Shown: piece after piece, positions 11,868 to 21,200 of the stretch
Layout of the letters: every line of letters begins with the position of its first letter
Numbering within the stretch: position 1 is the stretch's first letter
Assembly (NCBI GenBank): GCA_020850995.1
Contig: JADZDP010000225.1
Span: forward strand, 1-55,674
Source: Deltaproteobacteria bacterium
Lineage (GTDB): Bacteria > Myxococcota > UBA727 > VGSZ01
DNA: 55,674 bases
Reading direction: 5' to 3'
Position numbers and translations under genes: made by a program
The notes under the pieces: generated by a model
Database searches by the model: none
What the model was told of the DNA's origin: nothing
What the model saw: the letters and a program-made list of their open reading frames with translations, nothing else

Positions 11868-11942
11868 GCAAGCGGCACACACCGCAGCACCGATGAGGCG
11901 AGGGATCGCCCGCCGGGGACAACCGTTGCTATGCTGGCGCGC

Positions 11943-12368
11943 ATGATCAGGACCACCCTCATCACCTGTGTGCTCGGCGTGGGGCTCGCGTCCCCCGCGG
12001 TCGACGCGGTTCCCACTGCTGGCGCCGTGGAGGCGCCCCAGGCCGTACGCGTCGCCAAGAACGGCAAGAAGAAGAAGACGGAGAAGGGCAAGGCGGAGGA
12101 GAAGGTCGAGCGCCCCGACGAGGCGGCGCGCGATCCGCGCGCCGCTGAGGCGGCGCCCGCGCCGGCTCCCGCTGGCGGCGCCGACACCGGCATGATCGGT
12201 GAGGTGCGGCGTGGCATGGCGCGCATCGAGTTCGACGATCGCCTGATCCAAGGCCAGACCAACAAGGCGAACGCCATCTACCTCTTCGAACGGCGCGAGA
12301 GCGCGCTGCGCTCGCTGCTGCGCAAGCGCACGCACTTCCACGAAGAGATCGACGAGACGCTCGAGTAG
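11943..12368 (+). CDS. Small secreted protein at head of Glt-like cluster
   Basis: The 141-residue product has a Sec signal (MIRTTLITCVLGVGLASP), a Lys-rich then Ala/Pro-rich low-complexity middle, and a conserved-looking helical C-terminus (about residues 84-141) with MIGEVRRGMARIEFDDRLI and Arg-rich helices. An alternative ATG lies at 11931; 11943 gives a cleaner signal, and neither has a strong ribosome site. It ends 12 bases before the FHA-TonB gene and probably heads the same operon. The C-terminal half, not the linker, is the part likely to be conserved. No family name can be given. Confidence 0.7.
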   Translation: MIRTTLITCVLGVGLASPAVDAVPTAGAVEAPQAVRVAKNGKKKKTEKGKAEEKVERPDEAARDPRAAEAAPAPAPAGGADTGMIGEVRRGMARIEFDDRLIQGQTNKANAIYLFERRESALRSLLRKRTHFHEEIDETLE

Positions 12369-12380
12369 CCAGGGGGAAAC

Positions 12381-14678
12381 GTGCTCGTCCTGCAGGTCTT
12401 CATCATGCGCAACGGTGCCTTCGAGGGCACCGAGATGGTCACCGGCTCACAAGTCGAGATCGGGCGCGACTCCACCTGCGCCCTCTGCCTCGACGACGAC
12501 GGTGTCTCTCGCAAGCACGCGCTGTTGTTCGAGCATAATGGCCAGCTGGCGCTGCGCGACCTCGGCTCGGCCAACGGCACGCGGGTCAACGGCGAGCCGG
12601 TGAACGGCGCCCGCGCCATCGGGCCCCGCGACGACATCGCCATCGGCGCCTTCACGCTCAAGGTGAAGGTCATGAGCGGCCAGGCGCGCGCCGCGACGCC
12701 GAGCCCGCCCATCATCCAAGGTGGCGATCCTACGCGGGTGCTGCAGAGCCCCATGGCGGGATCGAGCTCTGGCCCCTCGTCGCGCTCACCGAAGCCGCTC
12801 GTCATCGGCGACATCTCGTCGGCCGATGAGCGCACCGAGATCGCGTCGCCCAAGGATCCGCGTGGTCCGTCGCGCCCCGTGCAGGCCATTCACATGGCGG
12901 CCACCGAGGCGGTGTCGCCCATCGGCGGCTACAGCGGCGAGGGTGACGTACCCACCAACACGCAGCCCTCGCCGCCACCAGTGCCGCCGCGCTCCGACGA
13001 GGATCGGCCCACGCGTCCGGTGATCAACACGCGCGGTGCGTTCAACGTGCCGGCACCGTCGCCAGCGCCCGTGCCGTGGGCGCCCGCGGGCGCCGCGGGC
13101 GCCACACAGCCTTCGGGCCCCGACGTCACGTCGCCGAACGCGGAGCTGCCGAAGCCGCGCAGCGCGCCCTCGCCCGCGGCGGCGAGCATACCGCCCGTGC
13201 AACCTGGCCTGGCCGCGCGGCCGTCGCCCGCCGAGATGGCGCTTGACGGTCCCATCCCCGACGTCGCCATCAACAGCGACGGCGCCGAGATTAAAGCTAT
13301 CCACTTCGAACCTCACTTCCTCGCCGAGGAAATGGAGGACGACGACGCCGACGATCCGCCCTGGTCGCTGGTACAGCAGCTGGTGCGGCCCTCGCAGGAC
13401 AAGCACAAGAGCCCGGTGCTCGAGCTCGTGCACTACCGCGGCGAGACCGTGGTCGATCACCGTACGCTGCGCGAAGGAGACAGCTTCACGCTCGGAGAGG
13501 GGTGGAGCCGCCTCGAGCGGCGCGAGCGCGGCGTGCCCAAGCCGATCCAGATCGTACGGCTCAAGCCGGGTGGCATCGCCGAGGTGTTCCAGCGCGACGA
13601 CGTGCACGGGAAGCTCCTGCGCGGGGGTCAGCAGGTGGAGCTGGTGCCGGGCCGCGGCGCCACCCCCATCACCGATGGCGAGCTCGCGAGCATCAAGATC
13701 GGCAACGAGCGCGTGTTCATCAGCTTCGCGGGCTCGCCGCAGCTCATCTGGACCAAAGAGGACGCGGCCGAGGACCGCTTCGCCCGACGCATCAACGCGC
13801 TCGCCGGCGGGTCGTCCATCGGCTTGGCGGGGGTCTTCCTGGTGGCGAGCTGGGTCTGGCAGTACCGCAACGCCGACCAAGAGATCATCGCGCTCGAGGA
13901 CGAGGGCTTCGCCGAGGTGGAGCTCAAAGAGCCCGAGATGGAGAAGCCGCCGGAGCCAGAGGCGCCGCCGGAGCCCATCGAGACGGTTGACCCGCAGCCG
14001 ACGCCAGACAAGCCCACGCAGCAGGCCAAGCCCGACCCGACCGAGAAAGTGCCGGAGGCGCCCCCCAAGCCCGGCGTGCTCGACATCCTCAACAACATCC
14101 CCAAGGTGAACGACACGGCGTCGAGCCAGAACCTCACGGCGGCGCTGTCGAACATCAAGGGCGTGCGGGTCCCCGGCGCCGCCGCAGGCGTCAAGGTCAG
14201 CGCGCTCATCGGCAAGGGCCCCTCGTCGGGCGTGCAATTCGGCGGCGCGGCCGGCGGCCTCGCCACCAGCGGCATCAACTCGCTCATTCGCAAGGACGGG
14301 CAGGCCGGTGCGCTTGGTGGCAAGGGCGATCGTGCGGTCGCTGGCCGCGTGACGACGTTGTCGCGTCAGACCCAGACCAAGGGGCAAGGCGAGCTGTCCA
14401 AAGAAGAGATCATGAAGGTCATCAACCAGCACATCGGCGAGATCCAGTTCTGCTACGAGAAGCAGCTGCGAACCACGCCGGGCCTCGCGGGCCGCGTCGT
14501 GCTGGAGTGGACGGTCAATCCCCAGGGTCGGGTGTCGGTGGTCAAGGTCGCGCAGTCGTCGTTGGCCTCGAGCGAGGCCACCAACTGCATGATCTCCAAG
14601 CTGAAGACCTGGAAGTTCCCGAGCCCACGTGGTGGAGCGGTCACCATCGTGTTCCCCTTCGTCTTCAACACTGTGTAG
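12381..14678 (+). CDS. FHA - TM - TonB/AgmX-PglI C-terminal protein (GltG-like)
   Basis: The 765-residue protein starts at GTG behind a GGGGGAA ribosome site. Order of parts: FHA phosphothreonine-binding domain (about residues 20-95; GRDSTC, SRKH, SANGT, VNG), a Pro-rich linker, a second beta domain (about 335-460), one transmembrane helix (about 476-493), a periplasmic Pro/Glu-rich spacer and a C-terminal AgmX/PglI TonB-like domain (about 675-765) with paired cysteines (FCYEKQL, NCM). In Myxococcus xanthus GltG has FHA, TM and TonB-like parts and spans the inner membrane of the gliding machinery (established knowledge). Co-location with beta-barrel and TPR genes supports this assignment. The FHA domain offers a direct link to Ser/Thr kinase signalling. 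Confidence 0.85.
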   Translation: MLVLQVFIMRNGAFEGTEMVTGSQVEIGRDSTCALCLDDDGVSRKHALLFEHNGQLALRDLGSANGTRVNGEPVNGARAIGPRDDIAIGAFTLKVKVMSGQARAATPSPPIIQGGDPTRVLQSPMAGSSSGPSSRSPKPLVIGDISSADERTEIASPKDPRGPSRPVQAIHMAATEAVSPIGGYSGEGDVPTNTQPSPPPVPPRSDEDRPTRPVINTRGAFNVPAPSPAPVPWAPAGAAGATQPSGPDVTSPNAELPKPRSAPSPAAASIPPVQPGLAARPSPAEMALDGPIPDVAINSDGAEIKAIHFEPHFLAEEMEDDDADDPPWSLVQQLVRPSQDKHKSPVLELVHYRGETVVDHRTLREGDSFTLGEGWSRLERRERGVPKPIQIVRLKPGGIAEVFQRDDVHGKLLRGGQQVELVPGRGATPITDGELASIKIGNERVFISFAGSPQLIWTKEDAAEDRFARRINALAGGSSIGLAGVFLVASWVWQYRNADQEIIALEDEGFAEVELKEPEMEKPPEPEAPPEPIETVDPQPTPDKPTQQAKPDPTEKVPEAPPKPGVLDILNNIPKVNDTASSQNLTAALSNIKGVRVPGAAAGVKVSALIGKGPSSGVQFGGAAGGLATSGINSLIRKDGQAGALGGKGDRAVAGRVTTLSRQTQTKGQGELSKEEIMKVINQHIGEIQFCYEKQLRTTPGLAGRVVLEWTVNPQGRVSVVKVAQSSLASSEATNCMISKLKTWKFPSPRGGAVTIVFPFVFNTV

Positions 14679-14707
14679 CCCACCGACCGCGCGTTTCGCG
14701 AGGCCCC

Positions 14708-15205
14708 ATGACCCGGCTCGTCGTCGTCGTCGCTGCCATCGCCGCCGCACGAGCGCTGGCCCAAACACCGGCACCGCCACCGCCACCGCTGCCGGCGGCG
14801 CGGGTGACCGAGGTGATCCTCGACGATCGGGCGGTCAAGGATCAGGGGCCGCCCGCGTTCCTGGCCAAGACCGCCGAGGAGATAGGCAAGCTGCGTGGCA
14901 TGCGCGTCACGCGGTTCTCCGACGCCAGGAAGCGCCTTGGCCCCAAGGCCGACCAGGCGCTCGCCGGCTGCGGCGACGACGCTGGCTGCCTTGCGACGGC
15001 CGCGCGGGCGGCCGGCGGCGACATCGTCGTCACCGTCCGGCTCACCAAGCGCGAAGGAGCGTCTTTCGTGGCGCTCACCCGCGTCAACGCGCTGCGGCCA
15101 CAGATCACCGACGACAGCGGTACCCTCTCGGGGAGCGACGCGGACGCGCTGGCCCTCATCCCCGAGGCGGTCACCGAGCTGTTTCCCGACGCCGAGAGCC
15201 GCTGA
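14708..15205 (+). CDS. Secreted TolB N-domain-like protein within Glt-like cluster
   Basis: The 165-residue product has a Sec signal (MTRLVVVVAAIAAARALAQ), a Pro run and then an alpha/beta domain with CGDDAGCLATAARAAGGDI. The pattern Cys-x4-Gly-Cys followed by an Ala-rich helix and IVVTVRL resembles TolB N-terminal-like domains found in myxobacterial periplasmic proteins (inference). It lies 29 bases after the FHA-TonB gene. It is not one of the remembered Glt components of M. xanthus and may be a lineage-specific periplasmic part. The ATG fits the signal; no strong ribosome site is seen. Confidence 0.7.
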   Translation: MTRLVVVVAAIAAARALAQTPAPPPPPLPAARVTEVILDDRAVKDQGPPAFLAKTAEEIGKLRGMRVTRFSDARKRLGPKADQALAGCGDDAGCLATAARAAGGDIVVTVRLTKREGASFVALTRVNALRPQITDDSGTLSGSDADALALIPEAVTELFPDAESR

Positions 15206-15301
15206 CGCAGCGTTCACGGGCGGGAAGCAACGCCGCCCAGTGTGCGACAGGTGCAGTTGCCCCACCGTCAGGTGTAGAACCAAGCGGCCAAAGGAGCCCT
15301 C

Positions 15302-15964
15302 ATGCGGCATGCACGCCCGGGATACAGATGCATCGCACTCGTCGCCCTGTGCGCGGCGGCGCTGCCCGCTCGTGCCCAGTACGACGACGAAGACGGCGGC
15401 GGCACGGCGGTGGTCATTCAAGACCGGCAGTTCTCGATGGCGCACGAGTTCACGCTCGCCACCGGGACCTTTCCGCTCGACGCGTTCAAGAAGGGCGTGG
15501 CCTTCACCGGCCGCTACACCCTGCACTTCGACGAGTTCAACGCCTGGGAGATCGTGGGTGGCGCCTACTCGCTCAACGTGGATTCGGGCTTGGCCGACGT
15601 GCTGCGCGGCAAGTTCGACGCGCAGGCCGAGGCGCTGCCCACCTTGCTCGTCGTCGCAGACACCAACTACGTGATGAAGCCGCTCTACGGGAAGTTCACC
15701 CTGTTCAACTCGCTCATCCTCTACCAGGAGATGTTGTTCGCCGGCGGACTGACGGTCACGTACTGGAGCGACGGTTCCTTCCGCCCCGGCCCCGACGTGG
15801 GCGCGGCCATTCGCTTCTTCGTGTGGGACTGGCTCAGCGTTCGCTTCGACCTGCGCCACGCCGTCGTCATGAACGGCGTGCCCTTCCTCGACCCGAACGC
15901 CCAGATCGACAACGTGCTCTACCTGGGGGCCGGGGTCTCGTTCAACGTTGGAGGTGGCGCATGA
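15302..15964 (+). CDS. Outer-membrane beta-barrel protein 1 (GltA/GltB-like)
   Basis: The 220-residue product has a Sec signal ending ALPARA and a mature part of amphipathic strands typical of the myxobacterial outer-membrane beta-barrel family. Landmarks are FPLDAFKKG, LHFDEFNAWEI, KPLYGKF, YQEMLF, VTYWSDGS and RFDLRHAV, with a C-terminal strand ending FNVGGGA. It is a clear sister of the next gene, with the same landmarks in the same order. In M. xanthus the GltA and GltB porin-like barrels sit in the outer membrane of the gliding complex. An AAGGAG ribosome site lies seven bases before the ATG. The stop overlaps the next start (ATGA). Confidence 0.85.
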   Translation: MRHARPGYRCIALVALCAAALPARAQYDDEDGGGTAVVIQDRQFSMAHEFTLATGTFPLDAFKKGVAFTGRYTLHFDEFNAWEIVGGAYSLNVDSGLADVLRGKFDAQAEALPTLLVVADTNYVMKPLYGKFTLFNSLILYQEMLFAGGLTVTYWSDGSFRPGPDVGAAIRFFVWDWLSVRFDLRHAVVMNGVPFLDPNAQIDNVLYLGAGVSFNVGGGA

Positions 15965-16614
15965 CGCGCATCGCAGCATGTGCGCTCGTGGCGGTCGCCA
16001 CGGCAGCGGCGCCCGCGCTCGCCCAAGAAGCCAACGTCGACAGCGACGTCCAGGAGCAAGCGCGCATCGTCATCCAGAACCGCAAGTTCCGCCTTGGCAC
16101 CGAGCTCTCGGTCGGGGTGGCCACCTTGCCCCTCGACCCATTCCACAAGGGCCTGGCGGGCACCGCGCGGCTGACCTTCCACTTCAACGACTTCCACGCG
16201 TGGGAAGTCGCGGGCGGAAGCTACGCCTACAACCTCGACAGCTCGCTCACCGAACAGCTCTTGAAGAACTTCGGCGTCCAGCGCGCGCAGCTGCCGGCCC
16301 TGCTCGCCTCCGTCGAGAGCAACTACGTGCTCAAGCCGTTCTACGGCAAGTTCGCGCTCGCGAACCGCAGCCTGCTGTACCAAGAGCTGTACTTCGTCGT
16401 TGGCGCCACCGTTACGTATTGGGAAGACGGCTCGCTGCGCTCGGGGCCCGACATCGGCGGCGGCGTGCGCTTCTTCTGGACCGAGTGGGCGAGCGTGCGC
16501 TTCGACCTGCGCCACGCGGTGCTGTTCTCGGGTATCCCGTTCGTCGACGAGACCTTCGGCGTCGATCAGTCGCTCTATCTCGGGACCGCGCTGTCCCTGA
16601 ACATCGGAGGCTAG
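15961..16614 (+). CDS. Outer-membrane beta-barrel protein 2 (GltB/GltA-like)
   Basis: The 217-residue sister of the preceding gene has a Sec signal (ending APALAQ), then FPLD-like LPLDPFHKG, LTFHFNDFHAWEV, KPFYGKF, YQELYF, VTYWEDGS and RFDLRHAV, and ends in LSLNIGG. The four-base overlap with its neighbour implies coupled translation and roughly equal synthesis, as expected for two barrels working together. It has a short acidic N-terminal segment (NVDSDVQEQ) not shared with barrel 1. It is the likely second outer-membrane component of the Glt-like complex. Which of the two is GltA and which GltB cannot be decided here. Confidence 0.85.
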   Translation: MTRIAACALVAVATAAAPALAQEANVDSDVQEQARIVIQNRKFRLGTELSVGVATLPLDPFHKGLAGTARLTFHFNDFHAWEVAGGSYAYNLDSSLTEQLLKNFGVQRAQLPALLASVESNYVLKPFYGKFALANRSLLYQELYFVVGATVTYWEDGSLRSGPDIGGGVRFFWTEWASVRFDLRHAVLFSGIPFVDETFGVDQSLYLGTALSLNIGG

Positions 16615-16615
16615 C

Positions 16616-18229
16616 GTGCTGGCCCCAACGACCCTCGCCGTACTTCTCGCCGCGCAAGGGAGCCCCGCGCCACCGGCGCCCGCCGCCGCGCCGCCCCCCG
16701 CGGCGGCAGCGCCCGCCGCGCCCGCGCCCGCCGCACCCGCGCCCGCCGACGGGGCACCCCCGGCGCCCGCGCCGGCCCCAGCGGAGGACAACGAGACCGT
16801 GGTGCAGACGGTGCCGGACTCGGTGTTCGAGGACGGCGTCAAGGCCTTCGATGCCGGCGACTACCGCACCGCGGCGCAGGCCTTCTGGCACTTCCTCTCT
16901 GGCAACGAGCAGACCGCCGACCATTACGAGTGGGCCGAGTACTATCTCGCGCGCAGCTTCCTGCGCCTCGGTGTCAATCACGCAGGGGTCGAGTACCTCT
17001 ACAACGTCGCCAAAGAGCGCAAGCGGCCCGAGCTCTTGCCCGAGGCGCTGCGCGATCTGGAGAAGGTGCGCGACCTGCTGCCCTACGACGACGAGCTCAT
17101 CGACACCGACTTGTTGCGCAGCGGTGACTTCGGCGCGCTACCGCCCGACGTCAAGAGCTTCGTCGAGTATCAGCAGGGCAGGCTCGACCTGCTCGACGGC
17201 CGCAACGCCTGGGCCGAGCGCCACTTCGATCGGCTGAGCCGCACCAGCGACGACGAGCAGCGCGTGCAGCGCTACGCGCTGCGCGCCAAGCTCGCGCAGG
17301 CGCTCGCCGATCTCAAGACGACGCACGCGCAAGACACCAAGGCCAAGCGCGACACGCGCGAGGCTGCGCAGAAGGCGCTGGAAGAGATCGCAGCGTCCAA
17401 GATCGACGACTTCAAGGTCAAGAACGACGCCAAGCGCGTGCTGGCCGAGGTGCTGTTCGAGCGCCGAGAGTTCGACGCGGCGCTGCGGGTCTACAACTCC
17501 ATGGAGGTCCCGTTCCTGTCCGAGGAAGAGGCCAACCTGTTCCTCGAGAAGGCCTGGGCCCGTTATTACAAGGGCGACGCGCGCGGCGCCCTTGGCATCC
17601 TCCTGACGCTCGATGCGCCGAGCTACCGCAAGTACTTCAAACCCGAACGCTTCGTGCTCAAGGCGCTGGCATACAAGACGCTGTGCCACTACGCCGCCGC
17701 CAAGGCGTCGGCGCGCGAGTTCTTGCGTCGCTACGGCTCGTCGCTCGACGAGGTGCGCCGCAGTCGCGACCCGCTCACCGACCCCGTGGTGCGTACCGCT
17801 GCGGTGCAGCGCAAGAAGCCGAAGCGCATCTATGCGTTCCTCGACTCGTTGCAGCGTGAACGCGATCAGGTGGATCGCTTCTCTGACGAGCACGGTCTCG
17901 CCACGCACCTGGCGCGCATCTACGACCTCAAGATCGCCGAGGTCAACCGCGAGCTCGATCGCGTGGTGAAGGAGGAGGGCATCAAGGTCGCCACCGAGCT
18001 GCTCGACTACGAGGAGCAGGCGCGCTTGGTGGACTACGAGGTCAGCCTCGAGGTCTTCCGTCGACTGAAGAAGGGCAAGGGCAAGAAGATCGTCGACCAG
18101 GAGGCGCCGGTGCCGCTGGGCAGCCGGCAGGTCTACTACCGCTTCGACGGTGAGTACTGGAACGACGAGCTACACGACTACCGCTTCCGCATCGACAACC
18201 GTTGCTTCGGCGAGGAGCTGTTCGAATGA
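16616..18229 (+). CDS. TPR protein with Ala/Pro linker (GltC-like)
   Basis: The 537-residue protein starts at GTG, one base after the previous stop, with GGAGG nearby. A short hydrophobic N-terminus (APTTLAVLLAAQG) is followed by an almost pure Ala/Pro tract to about residue 55, then TPR-like helices through about residue 420 and a C-terminal domain with YYRFDGEYWNDEL. In M. xanthus gltC lies next to gltA and gltB and encodes a periplasmic TPR protein, which matches this order. The Ala/Pro tract could reach across the peptidoglycan. The stop overlaps the next start by four bases. Confidence 0.8.
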   Translation: MLAPTTLAVLLAAQGSPAPPAPAAAPPPAAAAPAAPAPAAPAPADGAPPAPAPAPAEDNETVVQTVPDSVFEDGVKAFDAGDYRTAAQAFWHFLSGNEQTADHYEWAEYYLARSFLRLGVNHAGVEYLYNVAKERKRPELLPEALRDLEKVRDLLPYDDELIDTDLLRSGDFGALPPDVKSFVEYQQGRLDLLDGRNAWAERHFDRLSRTSDDEQRVQRYALRAKLAQALADLKTTHAQDTKAKRDTREAAQKALEEIAASKIDDFKVKNDAKRVLAEVLFERREFDAALRVYNSMEVPFLSEEEANLFLEKAWARYYKGDARGALGILLTLDAPSYRKYFKPERFVLKALAYKTLCHYAAAKASAREFLRRYGSSLDEVRRSRDPLTDPVVRTAAVQRKKPKRIYAFLDSLQRERDQVDRFSDEHGLATHLARIYDLKIAEVNRELDRVVKEEGIKVATELLDYEEQARLVDYEVSLEVFRRLKKGKGKKIVDQEAPVPLGSRQVYYRFDGEYWNDELHDYRFRIDNRCFGEELFE

Positions 18230-21200
18230 AGGCTCGTACTCTCTTGGTGCTGGCAGCATTCGTGCTCGGCTGCGGGACCACGCAGGAGGCCGACGGGCCC
18301 GCGTTCCTGCAGGGAGCAGAGCTCGCGCGCCTCAAGCGCGACATCCACAAGGTCGACAAGTCCATCGAGGTGACCAAGGAGCTGATCCGACGCTCCAAGG
18401 GCGAGCGCTACCTGCCCGACCTCTACTTCCGCCTCGCAGAGCTCTACATCGAGAAGAGCCGCACGGTGTATTTCCGCATCCTCGAAGAGGCCGGCGCCGA
18501 CGACAAGACAGCGGTGGTGGCCCCCGAGGCGCGCCTCCTCAAAGATCAGGCGATCGCGGTCTACCGCCGCATCCTCAACGAGTTCCCCGACTACCCCGAC
18601 AACGACAAGATCATGTTCTTCATCTCCCACGAGTACCGGGAGCTCGGGAACTTCGAGGAGATGATCAAGAACTACAAGGAGCTGATCGCGAAGTACCCGA
18701 AGTCGCCGTTCCGCTTCGAGAGCTGGCTCATCCTCGGCGACTACTACTTCGACAAGGGCGATATCGACGAGGCCATCACCAACTACCGCGCGATCCTCAA
18801 GAACCCCGAGACCTACGCGCACAACATGGCGCGCTACAAGCTCGCGTGGTGCTACATCAACAAGGACAAGAACAGCCTCGCGGTGGACTTGTGGGAGCAA
18901 GCCATCAAGACGCCCACGCCACCCGAGCCTGGCATCGATCCGAACATCTCGTCGCTCTCGGACAGGCCCAAGCGCCTCGACGTGCGCCAAGACGCTCTGC
19001 GCGACCTCGCCTACTACTACGCCGAGGCGCGCGACCCGAAGACCGCGCTGCCCTTCTTCCAGAACCTCACGGTCTCTCGCCAGGAGTACAAGACCGCGCT
19101 CGAGAAGCTGGCGCGCCGCTTCCAGATCAAGACCATGTACGAGGAGTCGGCCAAGGTCTACCGCGAGCTGATCCGCATCTCGGCCGACGTCGACCGTAAC
19201 CTCGAGTGGGCCGAGGCGGTCTACGAGGCCGCGGTCGCAGCCAAGGACCTCGCACACGCCGACCAAGACGTCATCATGCTCGCGGAGGTCAGCGCGCGCT
19301 TCAAGTACTGGTGGCGCGCCAACGACGAGGACAAGAAGGTCCTGAAGGACTTCGAGATGTTGACGCGCGACCTGTCGACGCGCCTGCATGCGCTGGCCAA
19401 GGAGAAGAGCGACCCCGACCTTTTTGAGCGCGCCGCCAACGCGTACGAGGCATACCTGTCCGTGTTCGACGACGCCGCTGAGCACAACGCCATGGAATGG
19501 AACTACGCGGAGACCCTGTTCGCCGCCAAGCGCTTCGTGCGCGCCGGCCGCCAATACGAAGAGGTGCTGAAGCTGCTCGGCGGCGCGGGCGCCGATGGCG
19601 CGGCACCCGCCACGCCGGCCGCCGCGAAGGTGGCCGACGCGAAGGCCGCCGATCCAAAGGCCACCGATGCGAAAGCCGCCGATCCAAAGGCCGCCGCCGC
19701 GAAACCGGCCGATCCGAAGGCCAAGCCGCCGCCGCCGGCCCCGTCGCCCTCGTCGCTGTCGGCGCAGTCCGGCAACGTCGAGGGCGATCGCAAGCAGGCG
19801 ATGTACTCGGCCATCCTCAGCTACTTCGAGGCGCTCAAGATCGAGGAGAAGGGCACGCGCTTCGACTCCATGATGGCGCGCGAAGGCATAAAGGACCTCG
19901 GCGGCAAGTTCGTCGCCAAGTTCCCCGACGATCCGAACACGCCCACGGTCAAGTTCAACGTCGCGCGCGCCCACTTCGAGCAGGGCATCTTCGATCGCTC
20001 CATCGAGCTGTTCGCCGCCTACGTGAAGGAGTACCCCACGGCGAAGGACGCCAACACCGCTGCGGAGCTGACCCTCGATGCGTATTCGCAGCGCGAGGAC
20101 TTCATGGGCCTCGCCAAGCAGGCGCGCGAGTTCGCGGCCAACAAGCAGCTGCCCGACAGCGCGCGCTTCGAGAAGGTGGCGGCGCAGGCCGAGCAGGAAG
20201 AGCTCAACCGCAAGACGCTGCAGGCCGAAGGCCGCGTCGCCGAAGCGGTCGCCTCCATCGTCATCGAGAAGAAGGGCACCGAGTTCGCCGCCAAGGCGCT
20301 GCACCAAGCCTTCGTCATCGCCAAGGACCGACGCAACCTGGTCGACATGATCTCCACGGGGAACCAGCTGCTCGCCGACTACGCCTCGTCACCCCTGGCG
20401 AAGGAGGTGCTCCCTGGCCTGGCCGAGCAGTACCTGCGCGTGTCACAGCTCGAGTTGGCGGCGCAGAAGTACGAGGAGTACGCGCGGCGCTACCCCGAGG
20501 GGCAGAACGCCGACGACCTGCTCGAGGGCGCGGCGGGCATCCGCCTCGAGCTTGGTCAGTTCTCCGACGCCATGGCCGACTATGAGCGCTTGATTCAGCA
20601 GGGCGACGAGGGCAAGCGCCCCATCTGGCACGCTGCGCTCGCCAGGGCCGCGGCGCGCGCCGGCGACTGGCGCCGCGCGGAGGACGCGGGCCTCGCCATC
20701 GCCGACAACGGCGCCCACGCGGTGCTCGGCAACACCCTGGCCGGTGAAGCCGCGTTGCGCGCAGGCAAGACCGATGTCGCCGTAGAGCGCCTGAGCGCCG
20801 CCATCGGCGCCGCCGGCAAGGGGCGCGGCGGCGAAGACGGCCCGGAGTGGGTGGCGCGCTCGAACTATCTGATGGGCGAGATCGTGCGCGCCGACTTCGA
20901 GCGCGCCCAGTGGGGCCAAGCCGACGAGGGAACGGTGCTGCAGAACAAGCTCACGCTCCTGCAAGAGCTCGAGCAGACCTATGTCTCGGCCATCCAGGTG
21001 GGTGACCCTGAGTGGGCCATGGGCGGCTTGTACCGCGTGGCCAACGCCTACAAGCAGACCGCCGACTTCCTCGACAACGCGCCGGCACCGCAGGGCATCT
21101 CGGCCGACGACGAGAAGGCGTACCGGGCGGCGCTGGCCGAACGCTCGGGACCGCTGCGCAAACAGGCGACCGAGGCGCTGCAGGCGTGCCGCGACCAAGC

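Noticed and set aside
18178..20307. Long antisense open frame opposite the AgmU-like gene
   Set aside because: It overlaps a gene with clear TPR repeats and lipoprotein signal. Its composition (Leu/Arg/Val/Gly-rich) is that of a reverse-strand shadow.
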